Assembly (NCBI GenBank): GCA_016933275.1
Contig: JAFGBI010000132.1
Location: 1 to 48,492, forward strand
DNA length: 48,492 bases
Origin: Polyangiaceae bacterium
GTDB taxonomy: Bacteria; Myxococcota_A; Polyangia; Polyangiales; Polyangiaceae
Direction: 5' to 3'
The position numbers were made by a program, and so were the translations under genes. The notes below the pieces were generated by a model. The model was not told the DNA's origin. It worked only from the letters and a program-made list of their open reading frames with translations, and did not search any database. Below, piece after piece: positions 16,400-24,384 of the stretch (position 1 is its first letter; every line of letters begins with the position of its first letter).

Positions 16400-16810
16400 A
16401 TGACGAAGCGTAAGACCATTCTTGTGGCGGACGACGACTCGGATATTCGCGTTCAGATTACGATCGCTCTCAAATCGGCCGGATACGACGTGGTGGAGGC
16501 CGATGGGCAGGAAGCCGCGGAGGAGGCGCTCCTGCGCTTCCAGCCCGACCTGTGCGTGTTCGACCTCATGATGGAGGAGATGGACTCGGGGTTCGTGCTT
16601 TGTCACGAGGCGAAGCGGACCTACCCGGACACCCCCGTGATCCTGCTCACCGCGGTGACCTCCCAGACCGGGATCGACTTTACCAGTCAGACGCCTCAGC
16701 AGCGGTCCTGGGTCAAGGCAGACCTCCTGCTCCACAAGCCCGTGCTGGCCGAACAGCTCGTCGCCAGGGTGCGGGAGCTGCTGGCCACGGCTCCTGCCGT
16801 CACCAACTGA
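16400..16810 (+). CDS. Single-domain response regulator
   Basis: The 136-residue protein is a lone receiver domain: acidic pocket D11-D13, phospho-acceptor D55 (in VFDLMMEEMD), T84 and K113 (LLHKPV). There is no output domain. It follows hydA by 25 bases and probably shares its transcript. The hydrogenase-like kinase at 7537-9618 or the receiver-kinase at 22394-23584 is the likely partner, inferred from position. It might act by protein-protein contact or pass phosphate on. Confidence 0.92.
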   Translation: MTKRKTILVADDDSDIRVQITIALKSAGYDVVEADGQEAAEEALLRFQPDLCVFDLMMEEMDSGFVLCHEAKRTYPDTPVILLTAVTSQTGIDFTSQTPQQRSWVKADLLLHKPVLAEQLVARVRELLATAPAVTN

Positions 16811-16940
16811 CGCCGGTGTGCGGTTGGCCATCGCGTTAGCGGGTGCCTGTCCGGGGGGATGGGCGCCCCCGCCCTGGCCTACCCAAGAGGGCGGCTCGCG
16901 GCCGCCGGACCGTTCGTGTCCGTGAGTGGTCCGGGCCGGC

Positions 16941-18179
16941 TCAGCCCAGCGAGGCCCGCAGCGCCTCGCAGCGGTCGTGGGCGGCGGGGAAGGGTCCGAG
17001 TGCGCGCTCCAGGATGCCCAGGCTGTAGGCGATGCACACGCCGTAGTTCGTGATCGGAACCGCGACCCTTCGGCAACGAGCGATCCGAGTCAGGATCTCG
17101 CGGCGGTTGTGGGTGCAACTCCCGCAGTGCACGACGAGATCGTACGGCGCAAGATCGTCTGGGAAGTCGTGCCCCTGCACGTGGGTGAACTCGAGCCGCC
17201 CCCCGACGTATTGGGTTAGCCAGCGTGGGATCTTCACCCGCCCGATGTCCTCGCCGATCGGGTGGTGAGAGCAGGCCTCGGCGACGAGCACGCGCGAGCC
17301 GGAACGGAGTCGTTCGATCGCGAAGGCGCCTTCGGTGAAGGTCACCAGATCGCCCTTGTTCCGCGCGAACAGGATGGAGAAGCTCGTCAAGGGGATCTCC
17401 GGCGGGGTGTCACCGGCGACCTTGAGGAACGCCTGCGAGTCGGTCACGACGAGCGCGGGGGGGCGGTGTAAGCGATCGAGCGCGTCCCTGAGCTCTCGCT
17501 CCTTGACCACGAGGCAGTAGGCATCGGCGTCGAGCAGATCGCGGATGGTCTGCACCTGCGGGAGGATCAGCCGCCCCTTGGGCGCTTCTTTGTCGATGGG
17601 CACGACCAGCACGGCGAGCCCGCCAGGAGGGACGAGATCCGAGACGAGCGCGGGCGCTTCGAGGAAGTCCGCCGGAGCGACGCGCACGAGCGCCTCGCGC
17701 AGACCCGCCACCCCTTCGCCGCGGTGGGCCTCAGTGTGGACCATGGGCACGCGCTCCGAAGCGAACTTCGCGACGAGCTCTGGCGTGGGTTCGGCCCGAT
17801 CGCTGTGGTTGAAGACGACGACGACGGGGAGGGTACGCGCGCGGAGCTCCCCGAGGAGCTCGATCTCGAAAGGTCCGTACTCCCCCGCCGCGATCACGAG
17901 CACGCCGATATCGCAACGGTCGAGAACACGCCGCGTGCCTTCGACCCGCTGCGCTCCGAGGGCGCCGACGTCGTCGACGCCAGCGGTGTCGATGAACAGC
18001 ACTGGTCCGAGGGGCAGGAGCTCCATCGGCTTCTCGACGGGGTCGGTCGTCGTGCCCGCCTGCTCCGACACGATCGACACCTCCTGGCGGGTCATCGCGT
18101 TGAGGAGCGAGGACTTGCCGGCGTTGCGGCGTCCGAAGATGCCGATGTGGAGGCGGAGGCCCCGCGGCGTGGCGTTCAC
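16941..18179 (-). CDS. hydF: [FeFe]-hydrogenase maturation GTPase HydF
   Basis: The 412-residue protein starts at GTG 18179, overlapping the aspA stop (GTGA). It has a P-loop GTPase domain (GRRNAGKSS at 16-24; IDTAGVDD; NHSD), a middle dimerisation domain and a C-terminal iron-sulfur site C303-x-H305-x46-C352-x2-C355, the HydF pattern CxHx(44-53)HCxxC. HydF is the scaffold on which the di-iron subcluster is completed before transfer to HydA. It is the last gene of the minus-strand maturation operon, ending 130 bases from the end of the receiver gene on the other strand. Confidence 0.95.
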   Translation of the reverse strand: MNATPRGLRLHIGIFGRRNAGKSSLLNAMTRQEVSIVSEQAGTTTDPVEKPMELLPLGPVLFIDTAGVDDVGALGAQRVEGTRRVLDRCDIGVLVIAAGEYGPFEIELLGELRARTLPVVVVFNHSDRAEPTPELVAKFASERVPMVHTEAHRGEGVAGLREALVRVAPADFLEAPALVSDLVPPGGLAVLVVPIDKEAPKGRLILPQVQTIRDLLDADAYCLVVKERELRDALDRLHRPPALVVTDSQAFLKVAGDTPPEIPLTSFSILFARNKGDLVTFTEGAFAIERLRSGSRVLVAEACSHHPIGEDIGRVKIPRWLTQYVGGRLEFTHVQGHDFPDDLAPYDLVVHCGSCTHNRREILTRIARCRRVAVPITNYGVCIAYSLGILERALGPFPAAHDRCEALRASLG

Positions 18180-19615
18180 GAGGCGCTCCCACGGCGAGCG
18201 CGTCGCGATCCCAGGCAGTTTACCGCCTCCGGGGCGGTCGCGGCGGCGAGTGCCTCTGCGGTCATGGCACCCTCCTGGACGACGACGGTGGCGAGCGGAC
18301 GCCCCGTCCGAGCCGCGAGCTGCGCCAGCGTGGTCGCCCGTTCGTAGCCGAGGGGTTCGACGAGCGCAGTGGCCGTCGCCACCGCGCCGGCCACGTGGGC
18401 GCGACAGCGCTCGCGGTTCGCTTCCAGGCCGTCGACGCAGTGGGTGTGGAGGAGCGTCGCTGCTCGCGTCAGAAGGTCGATGCTACCGAGGAGGTGCTCC
18501 GCGATCAGGGGGAGGAACGGGTTGAGCTCGAGCGATCCCAGCCCCGCTGCCTGGGCGACTGCGGTGTCCGACGCCTGCACCTGGATTGCCACCTGCGTCA
18601 CCGCCTCCGGGATCACCGGGTTGACCTTCCCGGGCATGATCGAAGACCCTGCCTGTCGTGCGGGCAGGCGCAGCTCGCCGAAGCCGGCGTCTGGTCCGGA
18701 GCCGAGCAAGCGGAGGTCGCCGGAGACCTTCATGAGGTTTACGGTCAACGCCTTGAGGATGCCGCTCACCTCGACGAACACGTCCGCGTTCTGCGTCGCC
18801 TCGAGGAGGTTCTCGGCGCGCGCGAGCCCAATCCCGGTCACCGCCCGCAGACGCTCCACGACGCGGAAGACGTACTCACGCGGTGCGCCGACGCCAGTGC
18901 CCACCGCGGTTCCCCCGAGGTTTACGGTGCGGAGTCTTTCCTCGCACTTGTAGACGCGCCACCGATCGCGGCCGAACGCTTCCGCGTAGGCGCCCATTTC
19001 TCGACCGAGCGTGACCAGCGCCGCGTCCATGAGCTCAGTGCGGCCGACCTTCACCACCTCGGCGAGCGCCTTCTCCTGGGTCTGGAACGCTTCGACGAGC
19101 CCGACCAACGCCGGCTCTAGCCGGCGCAGACTCCGGATCGCCGCGACCCGGAGCGCAGTGGGGAAGGTGTCGTTCGTGGACTGGTGGAGGTTGACATGGT
19201 CACTCGGGGAAACCACCGCGTACTCGCCCGGCGAGCGGCCGAGCAACACGAGGGCACGGTTCGCTAGGACTTCGTTCACGTTCATGTTGGTGCTGGTGCC
19301 CGCCCCTCCCTGGAGCGCGTCCACCAGGACATGCTCGGTGAGTTCGCCCCGGGCGAGCTCCTCGCACGCCTGGCGCAACGCGGGAACGATCTCCTTCGGC
19401 AGGCTGCCGAGTTCGGCGTTTGTGTCGAGGCACGCAAGCTTGACGGCACCATAGGCCTGCACGAGCTCGACGCGGATGGGGCGCCCGGTCAGCGGGAAGT
19501 TCTCGACGGCTCGCGCGGTGTGGATCCCGTGGAGCGCATCCGCCGGCAGCGTCCGCTCGCCGAGCAGGTCATGCTCGGTGCGCGTGGTCGACGGGGCATG
19601 GAGATCGAACGGCAT
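18176..19615 (-). CDS. aspA: Aspartate ammonia-lyase within the hydrogenase maturation operon
   Basis: I chose the ATG at 19615; the open frame upstream to 19885 lies inside hydG. The 479-residue product has the fumarase/aspartase superfamily pattern: the TSTNMNVNEVLANRA segment (about 106-120), HVNLHQSTNDTFPTA, and the signature GSSIMPGKVNP with the active-site serine. The family splits aspartate to fumarate and ammonia; the spacing and the GSS signature favour aspartase over fumarase. It sits between hydG (11-base gap) and hydF (overlap). Ammonia is a plausible nitrogen source for the azadithiolate bridge of the H-cluster, and aspartase genes have been noted in such operons, but that role is inferred. 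Confidence 0.9.
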   Translation of the reverse strand: MPFDLHAPSTTRTEHDLLGERTLPADALHGIHTARAVENFPLTGRPIRVELVQAYGAVKLACLDTNAELGSLPKEIVPALRQACEELARGELTEHVLVDALQGGAGTSTNMNVNEVLANRALVLLGRSPGEYAVVSPSDHVNLHQSTNDTFPTALRVAAIRSLRRLEPALVGLVEAFQTQEKALAEVVKVGRTELMDAALVTLGREMGAYAEAFGRDRWRVYKCEERLRTVNLGGTAVGTGVGAPREYVFRVVERLRAVTGIGLARAENLLEATQNADVFVEVSGILKALTVNLMKVSGDLRLLGSGPDAGFGELRLPARQAGSSIMPGKVNPVIPEAVTQVAIQVQASDTAVAQAAGLGSLELNPFLPLIAEHLLGSIDLLTRAATLLHTHCVDGLEANRERCRAHVAGAVATATALVEPLGYERATTLAQLAARTGRPLATVVVQEGAMTAEALAAATAPEAVNCLGSRRARRGSAS

Positions 19616-19626
19616 GCAGCTGATCG

Positions 19627-21048
19627 CTAGAAATACAGATCCCGCTCGTCCGTCGTCTGGATTGCGTGGAGGCGGCTCACGAGCCGTTCCTTGAGCGCAC
19701 CCTCCGGCAGCGCTTGGAGCTCTGCTTCGATCTGCGTTTCGCCCGCAGCGCGGGTGGCGGCAGAAGCGTAGTCGGAGAGGTACTCCTGGAAGGTGCTGAG
19801 CGCGTTGGGGGTGCAGAAGCGCTTGATGAAGCCCGGGATCGCGAACTCCATGAAGTGCTCGCCGGTCCGGCCCAGGCGGTAGCACGCGGTGCAGAAGCTC
19901 GGGACGTAGCCGGTCTCGGAGAGCTCGAGGATGACCTCGTCCAGCGAGCGGACATCGCCAAGCTGGAACTGCTCGGCGTTCATCTGTTGGGCGTCACCGC
20001 ACTCCGTGTACCCTCCGATCTCGATCCGCGAACCAGCGTCGATCTGGGAGACGCCGAAGGCGAGCAGTTCTCGTCGCAGGTCGGCGGGCTCACGGGCGGT
20101 GAGGATGAGCCCCGTGTACGGCACGGCGAGCCGAAGCACCGCGACCAGCAGCTTGAGGTCGTCGTCAGACACCAACGGTCGCCCGTCGAGCGCGGAGCCG
20201 GAGGCGGGACGCAGGCGCGGAAAGCTGATGGTGTGGGGGCCGCAGCCGTAGCGTTCCTTCAGGAATACGGCATGCGAAACGAGGCCGAGCACGTCGAAGC
20301 GCCAGTCGGCGAGGCCGAAGAGCGCCCCGATCCCGATGTCGTCCTGCCCGACCTCGAACGCGCGGCTCAGGCCGTCGAGCCGCCAGAGGTAGTCCGATTT
20401 CGGCCCGCGCGGGTGGGCGTCGCCGTACACCCGGTGGTCGTAGGTCTCCATGAAGATTTGGTACGTCCCGATCCCGGCTGCCTTTACGGTGCGGAACCCG
20501 GCATGGTCGAGCGGGGCGGCGTTGACGTTGACGCGTCGGATCTCCCCGTGGCCCGCGTGAACGTCGTAGATGTTGCGGATGCACGAGGCCATGAACTCCG
20601 CGTCGTAGGTCGGGTGCTCGCCGAAGACGACGATCAGGCGCTTGTGCCCCTGGCGCTCCAGCGCCACCACCTGTTCGCGGAGCTCGCGCGTGGAGAGAGT
20701 CCGCCTGAGCTGCTCAGTGTTTTCTCGCCGGAACCCGCAGTAGGTACAGTGATTGACGCAGCGGTTGCCGACGTAGAGCGGGGCAAAAAGGACGATCCGG
20801 TTTCCGTAGACTTGCTCCTTCAGTTGGCGGGCCGCCGTGAAGACCTCCTCGCGAAGTTCGGGCGTTCGGGCGTGGAGGAGGACGGCCGCTTCCGCGACAT
20901 CGAGCGGGACCTTTTCGAGCGACTTTGCCACGATGTCGCGCACCGCGTGGACGTCCGCCAGCCGTCGAGTCTCGAGGAGATCGCGGATGGCCTCATCGTC
21001 TACGAAATCGATGGCGTGGCGACTGAGCTGGTTGGACATTCGGAGCAT
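19627..21048 (-). CDS. hydG: Tyrosine lyase HydG (radical SAM, H-cluster maturation)
   Basis: With the ATG at 21048 (GAGG upstream) the product is 473 residues; the ATG at 21039 is the alternative. The radical-SAM motif is CVNHCTYC (C97, C101, C104), and the C-terminal cluster motif is C386-x2-C389-x22-C412 (in CTACYRLGRTGEHFMEF). HydG cleaves tyrosine and makes the CO and CN ligands on an Fe-Cys synthon. N-terminal sequence such as IDFVDDEAIRDLLE matches the family start. The gene begins 49 bases before the end of hydE. Confidence 0.96.
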   Translation of the reverse strand: MLRMSNQLSRHAIDFVDDEAIRDLLETRRLADVHAVRDIVAKSLEKVPLDVAEAAVLLHARTPELREEVFTAARQLKEQVYGNRIVLFAPLYVGNRCVNHCTYCGFRRENTEQLRRTLSTRELREQVVALERQGHKRLIVVFGEHPTYDAEFMASCIRNIYDVHAGHGEIRRVNVNAAPLDHAGFRTVKAAGIGTYQIFMETYDHRVYGDAHPRGPKSDYLWRLDGLSRAFEVGQDDIGIGALFGLADWRFDVLGLVSHAVFLKERYGCGPHTISFPRLRPASGSALDGRPLVSDDDLKLLVAVLRLAVPYTGLILTAREPADLRRELLAFGVSQIDAGSRIEIGGYTECGDAQQMNAEQFQLGDVRSLDEVILELSETGYVPSFCTACYRLGRTGEHFMEFAIPGFIKRFCTPNALSTFQEYLSDYASAATRAAGETQIEAELQALPEGALKERLVSRLHAIQTTDERDLYF

Positions 21049-22118
21049 GAGGCCCTCGTGTTTGCGGTTACGCTGCGCGTGAGGTAGTGGGGGCTCGGGC
21101 CCGGACCGCGCCCCAGCGTTCGCCCCAGGCGGGCGAGGATCTCGGAGATGTCGTGGAGGCGCAGCTCGGCGTGGGTGGGGGCTGCCTTGCCCGGGTAGAT
21201 CTCGTAGGAGGCTCGATAGCGTGGCGGAGTGAAGTTCGGCATCCAGACGTTGGCCCCACAGCGAAACCCGAGCTCGCGGCCGTCCGGGCGGAGGGTGGCG
21301 AGCGCGGTGGTAGCCGGGATGTTGGTCGCGGGACAAAACAGGCGGGTGAGCGCCACTACCGTGCAGGTCGTCAGCCAGTCGTTGGGCACCTGTTCGTTGG
21401 GCGGCAGCGGCCGGGGATGGCTTCCGAGCGGCGTCTCCGGATGAGGGATGTAGGGCCCAACCCCGATCATGTCGAGATCGAGCTCGCGGAAGTCGAGCAG
21501 GTCATTGGCGACATCGTCGTAGCTCGTGCCGGGCAGGCCGATCATCGAGCCGCTCCCGACCTCGAAGCCGGCTGCGTGGAGCTCTCGGAGCAGCTCGCGC
21601 CGGGGTAGCTCGCCAGCGATGTGCGGCGGGTGCAGCCGGGCATAGACCTCCGGGTTCGACGTCTCGAAGCGGAGCAGGTACCGGTCGGCCCCGGCGGCGC
21701 GCAGAACGTGGAAGTCGGCCAGCGGGCGCTCACCGAACGAGAGCGTGACCGCCAGACCGAACTCGGTCTTGATCCGGCGGACCAAGCTTGCCACCAAGTC
21801 CACGGTGAGCTTGGGGTCCTCGCCGCCCTGCAGCACCACTGTCCCGCAGCCGAAATCAGCGACCCGGGCGGCGCAGTCGAGCACTTCGTCGGCGGTCAGC
21901 CGGAAGCGTTCGACGCGGAAATTGCCTGCTCGGATCCCACAGTAGGCGCAGTTGCGGCGGCAGTAGCTCGACACCTCGACCAGACCGCGCAGGTAGATCT
22001 GATCACCAACGTGATCGTGACGAACCCGGTCCGCTGCTGCCCACAACTCCGCGAGGCGCCCGGGGTTGCGCTCGCGGAGCCATCGTATGATCTCAGTACG
22101 CTCCATCGTGTTGCTCAT
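21000..22118 (-). CDS. hydE: HydE (radical SAM, H-cluster maturation)
   Basis: The 372-residue protein has the radical-SAM motif CRRNCAYC (C53, C57, C60) and the HydE/BioB-like body (VVLQGGEDPKLT, GLPGTSYDDVANDL, DMIGVGPYIPHP, CGANVWMPNFTP). HydE acts on the Fe-Cys synthon supplied by HydG on the path to the di-iron centre. The reading frame runs 49 bases into hydG; the last 15 or so residues (TRSVTANTRASCSEC...) look unlike the family and may be a drifted tail. It lies 54 bases after the TM1266-like gene. Confidence 0.95.
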   Translation of the reverse strand: MSNTMERTEIIRWLRERNPGRLAELWAAADRVRHDHVGDQIYLRGLVEVSSYCRRNCAYCGIRAGNFRVERFRLTADEVLDCAARVADFGCGTVVLQGGEDPKLTVDLVASLVRRIKTEFGLAVTLSFGERPLADFHVLRAAGADRYLLRFETSNPEVYARLHPPHIAGELPRRELLRELHAAGFEVGSGSMIGLPGTSYDDVANDLLDFRELDLDMIGVGPYIPHPETPLGSHPRPLPPNEQVPNDWLTTCTVVALTRLFCPATNIPATTALATLRPDGRELGFRCGANVWMPNFTPPRYRASYEIYPGKAAPTHAELRLHDISEILARLGRTLGRGPGPSPHYLTRSVTANTRASCSECPTSSVATPSIS

Positions 22119-22172
22119 CTAGGCGCGGCGCCCAGCGACGCCACGCACAGCTTGAGCCACGCTTGCCTGAAA

Positions 22173-22439
22173 TCAAGGAGCCGGGTGGGAGAAGTACATC
22201 TGTTGAACCTGAACGCCCTCTAGCTTTCGCAGGGCGGCGCACAAAGCGTCGAGTTCGTCCGCCGGTCCGACGGTCTCGAGGAGGATGAGACCGTTCGGCC
22301 CCGCTGTGTCCTCGACGGTTTCGCGGAGGCCGAGCCGGGTGCGGATGTTCTTGCCGTACTGCGTGAGCAGTGACTGGACCTCCCCTGCGTTGGTCACGCG
22401 GTCGGTGATGTGGATTCCAACGATGATGTGGTCCCGCAT
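22173..22439 (-). CDS. Iron-only hydrogenase system regulator (TM1266 type)
   Basis: The 88-residue protein matches the TM1266-like family of small ferredoxin-fold (ACT/NikR-like) proteins: HIIVGIHITDRVTNAGEVQ, YGKNIRTRLGLRE, LILLETVG and the ending VQVQQMYFSH. Members are found almost only next to hydEFG genes, but their function is not settled. The ATG at 22439 is preceded by GAAGGAG and lies inside the 3' end of the receiver-kinase gene (46-base overlap), which suggests translational coupling. Confidence 0.9.
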   Translation of the reverse strand: MRDHIIVGIHITDRVTNAGEVQSLLTQYGKNIRTRLGLRETVEDTAGPNGLILLETVGPADELDALCAALRKLEGVQVQQMYFSHPAP

Positions 22440-23584
22440 GAGGGCTCCTTCTCGGTGAGTGGCAGCTTGGCCAGGGTCACGGTGAACGTCGTGCCCACGT
22501 CGGGCTCGCTCACCACCACCACGCCGCCGTGGTAGAGGGTGGCGAGCCGCTTGAGGATCGACAAGCCGAGGCCGCTGCCGAGGATGTCCTTGGTCTTCAC
22601 GTTTCGGATGCGCACGAACTCACCGAAGAGGCGAGCGCATTCCTCGGCAGTCATGCCGATGCCGGTGTCGTTCACGGCGATCGTGACCTGGGTTGCGCTG
22701 TCGCGGATCGAGACGGTGACCGTCCCATTGTCGCGATTGTACTTTACCGCGTTCGACACGAGGTTGTTGAGGATGATGTCCATCTCGGCGGGGTCGGCGC
22801 TGAACACCACCGGCGTCGGTACGTCGAGGATGAGCGAGATGCGCCGCGTCTCTGCCGCGGGTTTGGCCCCCTCCAGGGCGAATGCCGCCCGTGCGCCGAG
22901 GTCCGTGGCGACCAGGGTGCGCGGGCGCTGCCCAGACTCGATTTGCGTTAGATCCAAGAGATCGAAGATGAGCTTCCGCATGCCATCGAGCCGAACGAGG
23001 CTCCGTTCGATCATGTGGGTGCGGGTCGCGGGATCGGCGCAAGCTCGCTGGTCCTGAAGGAGCTGGAGGTACCCCTCGATGGCTGCCAGTGGGCTCTTGA
23101 GCTCGTGCGCCACGACGCTGATGAGCTGGTACCTCAGCTTGTGCTTGTCGCGGGCGAGCAGGCGGGCCTGGCGCTGCAGCATCAGGTGACGGGCGGCTTT
23201 GGTCACCGTGGCCTTGAGCTCCGCGGGGGTGAACGGCTTGGCGAGGAAGTCGTAGGCCCCGCGCTTGGTGGCGCTGATCGCCGTTTCGATCGACGCATAG
23301 GCCGTGATCATCACCGTGAGTACCTCGCCGCGGTACTCCTTGCTAACGACATCGAGCACGTCGAGTCCTTGGATGCCGGGCAGCTTGTGATCCAGAAGGA
23401 GCAGATCCACCGGCTCGGCACGGAGTCGCTCGAGCGCCTCCTCCCCGGTCGCGGCGAGCGAGACGTCGAAGGCGATCTCCCCTTCGACGTCAGCGAGCGA
23501 GATGTGGAACCCACGCAGGGTACGTTCCACCCCGTGACGCATACCGAGCTCGTCATCGACCACCAGGACGCGAACCGTTTCCAT
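22394..23584 (-). CDS. Response regulator-histidine kinase hybrid
   Basis: The 396-residue protein has a receiver at the N-terminus (D10/D11, phospho-acceptor D65 in LLLLDHKLPG, K116) followed by a histidine kinase (H160 in VVAHELKSPLAAIEGYL; NNLVSNAVKYN; VNDTGIGM; GSGLGLSIL). There is no membrane segment or other sensor, so the receiver probably controls the kinase; this order is used in some phosphorelays. It lies three bases after rex2 and overlaps the next gene. Input from the hydrogenase-like kinase is a reasonable guess from the shared locus. Confidence 0.9.
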   Translation of the reverse strand: METVRVLVVDDELGMRHGVERTLRGFHISLADVEGEIAFDVSLAATGEEALERLRAEPVDLLLLDHKLPGIQGLDVLDVVSKEYRGEVLTVMITAYASIETAISATKRGAYDFLAKPFTPAELKATVTKAARHLMLQRQARLLARDKHKLRYQLISVVAHELKSPLAAIEGYLQLLQDQRACADPATRTHMIERSLVRLDGMRKLIFDLLDLTQIESGQRPRTLVATDLGARAAFALEGAKPAAETRRISLILDVPTPVVFSADPAEMDIILNNLVSNAVKYNRDNGTVTVSIRDSATQVTIAVNDTGIGMTAEECARLFGEFVRIRNVKTKDILGSGLGLSILKRLATLYHGGVVVVSEPDVGTTFTVTLAKLPLTEKEPSCGTTSSLESTSPTA

Positions 23585-23587
23585 CCT

Positions 23588-24223
23588 TCAATCCTCGCGT
23601 CGAGGGGGCCTACGCTCACGAGCGAAATAGGCAACTCGCTCGAGCGCCGTGGTCATGTCTTGCTCCTCCACGTAGACGTCGTTGGGGACTCGGAGCGGCA
23701 CGGGCGCGTAATTTAGCAGGCCCCTCACGCCGGCCGCTACCAGTCGGTCCGCCATCCGTTGGGCGTCGGCTGCGGGCACGGCGAGGATGGTGGTGCGGAT
23801 GTTGTCCCGCTTCAACACGGTTTCGAGCTCTTCCACGTGGTGGCAGCGACACCCCTGGTAGACTCGGTTCACCTTCTCGGGATCGCGATCGAAGGCGGCC
23901 GTGATCGCGAGCCGTTCGCGGCGGCCTTGGAAGTAGGTCATGAGCGCGCGGCCGAGGTTGCCAATGCCGACCAACGCCACGAGTTGGCCCGTGGGGTGGT
24001 CGAGCTCGTTGCCCAGGGAGGCTACGAGCTCATCGACCCGGTATCCCTTGCTGGGACTTCCAGTAGAGTCAAGGTGCATCAGATCCCGCCGGACCTGCGC
24101 CGGCGACACTCGAGCCATCGTCGCAAGCTCGTGGGAGAAGACGAACTGGGTACCAGGGTTGAGGTGGTCGGTGAGGAGGCGACGGTAGAGGCTGAGACGC
24201 CCGATGGCGTGAGGCTGCACCAT
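23588..24223 (-). CDS. rex: Redox-sensing transcriptional repressor Rex (second copy)
   Basis: The 211-residue protein has a winged helix-turn-helix (SPAQVRRDLMHLDSTGSPSKGY) and an NAD(H)-binding Rossmann domain (VALVGIGNLGRAL). It is clearly related to but distinct from the copy at 10206. It heads the maturation operon; a CTGTGA-type operator lies 86 bases upstream and overlaps a promoter-like pair of boxes. The two paralogs probably regulate the two halves of the system, with some cross-talk possible. Confidence 0.93.
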   Translation of the reverse strand: MVQPHAIGRLSLYRRLLTDHLNPGTQFVFSHELATMARVSPAQVRRDLMHLDSTGSPSKGYRVDELVASLGNELDHPTGQLVALVGIGNLGRALMTYFQGRRERLAITAAFDRDPEKVNRVYQGCRCHHVEELETVLKRDNIRTTILAVPAADAQRMADRLVAAGVRGLLNYAPVPLRVPNDVYVEEQDMTTALERVAYFARERRPPRRED

Positions 24224-24308
24224 GGTGTCCGCACCTTGACCGGTCTGGGCCCAGGAATGGATGCGCCGCGTGGTGTCCCGACCATCGCCGGCTGTGAATC
24301 CAGTAGCG

Positions 24309-24326
24309 CTGTGAGGCGATTCACAG
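24309..24326. promoter_or_regulatory. Rex-type operator in front of rex2
   Basis: CTGTGA-GGCGAT-TCACAG is a perfect 6-bp inverted repeat with the same 18-base length as the well-known Rex operator form TTGTGA-n6-TCACAA. It overlaps the last base pairs of the proposed -10 box. A second CTGTGAATC at 24292-24300 forms a wider inverted repeat with GATTCACAG at 24318-24326. Confidence 0.75.
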
Positions 24327-24353
24327 TATCGCCTGCCCGCAGGGGCGGCGCAA
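24325..24353 (-). promoter_or_regulatory. Probable sigma-70-type promoter of the rex2-hydEG-aspA-hydF operon
   Basis: On the minus strand TTGCGC (24353-24348) and GATACT (24330-24325) are 17 bases apart. The Rex-type repeat starts inside the -10 box, an arrangement that suits repression. Confidence 0.6.
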
Positions 24354-24384
24354 GGAATTTATTGATAATTTCCGGACGTCTAGC

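Noticed and set aside
16811..16940. GC-rich inverted segments between the convergent operons considered as a terminator
   Set aside because: The possible stems are short and not followed by T residues on either strand.
19666..21087. Plus-strand frame of 473 residues opposite hydG
   Set aside because: It mirrors hydG, whose radical SAM and C-terminal cluster motifs are intact.
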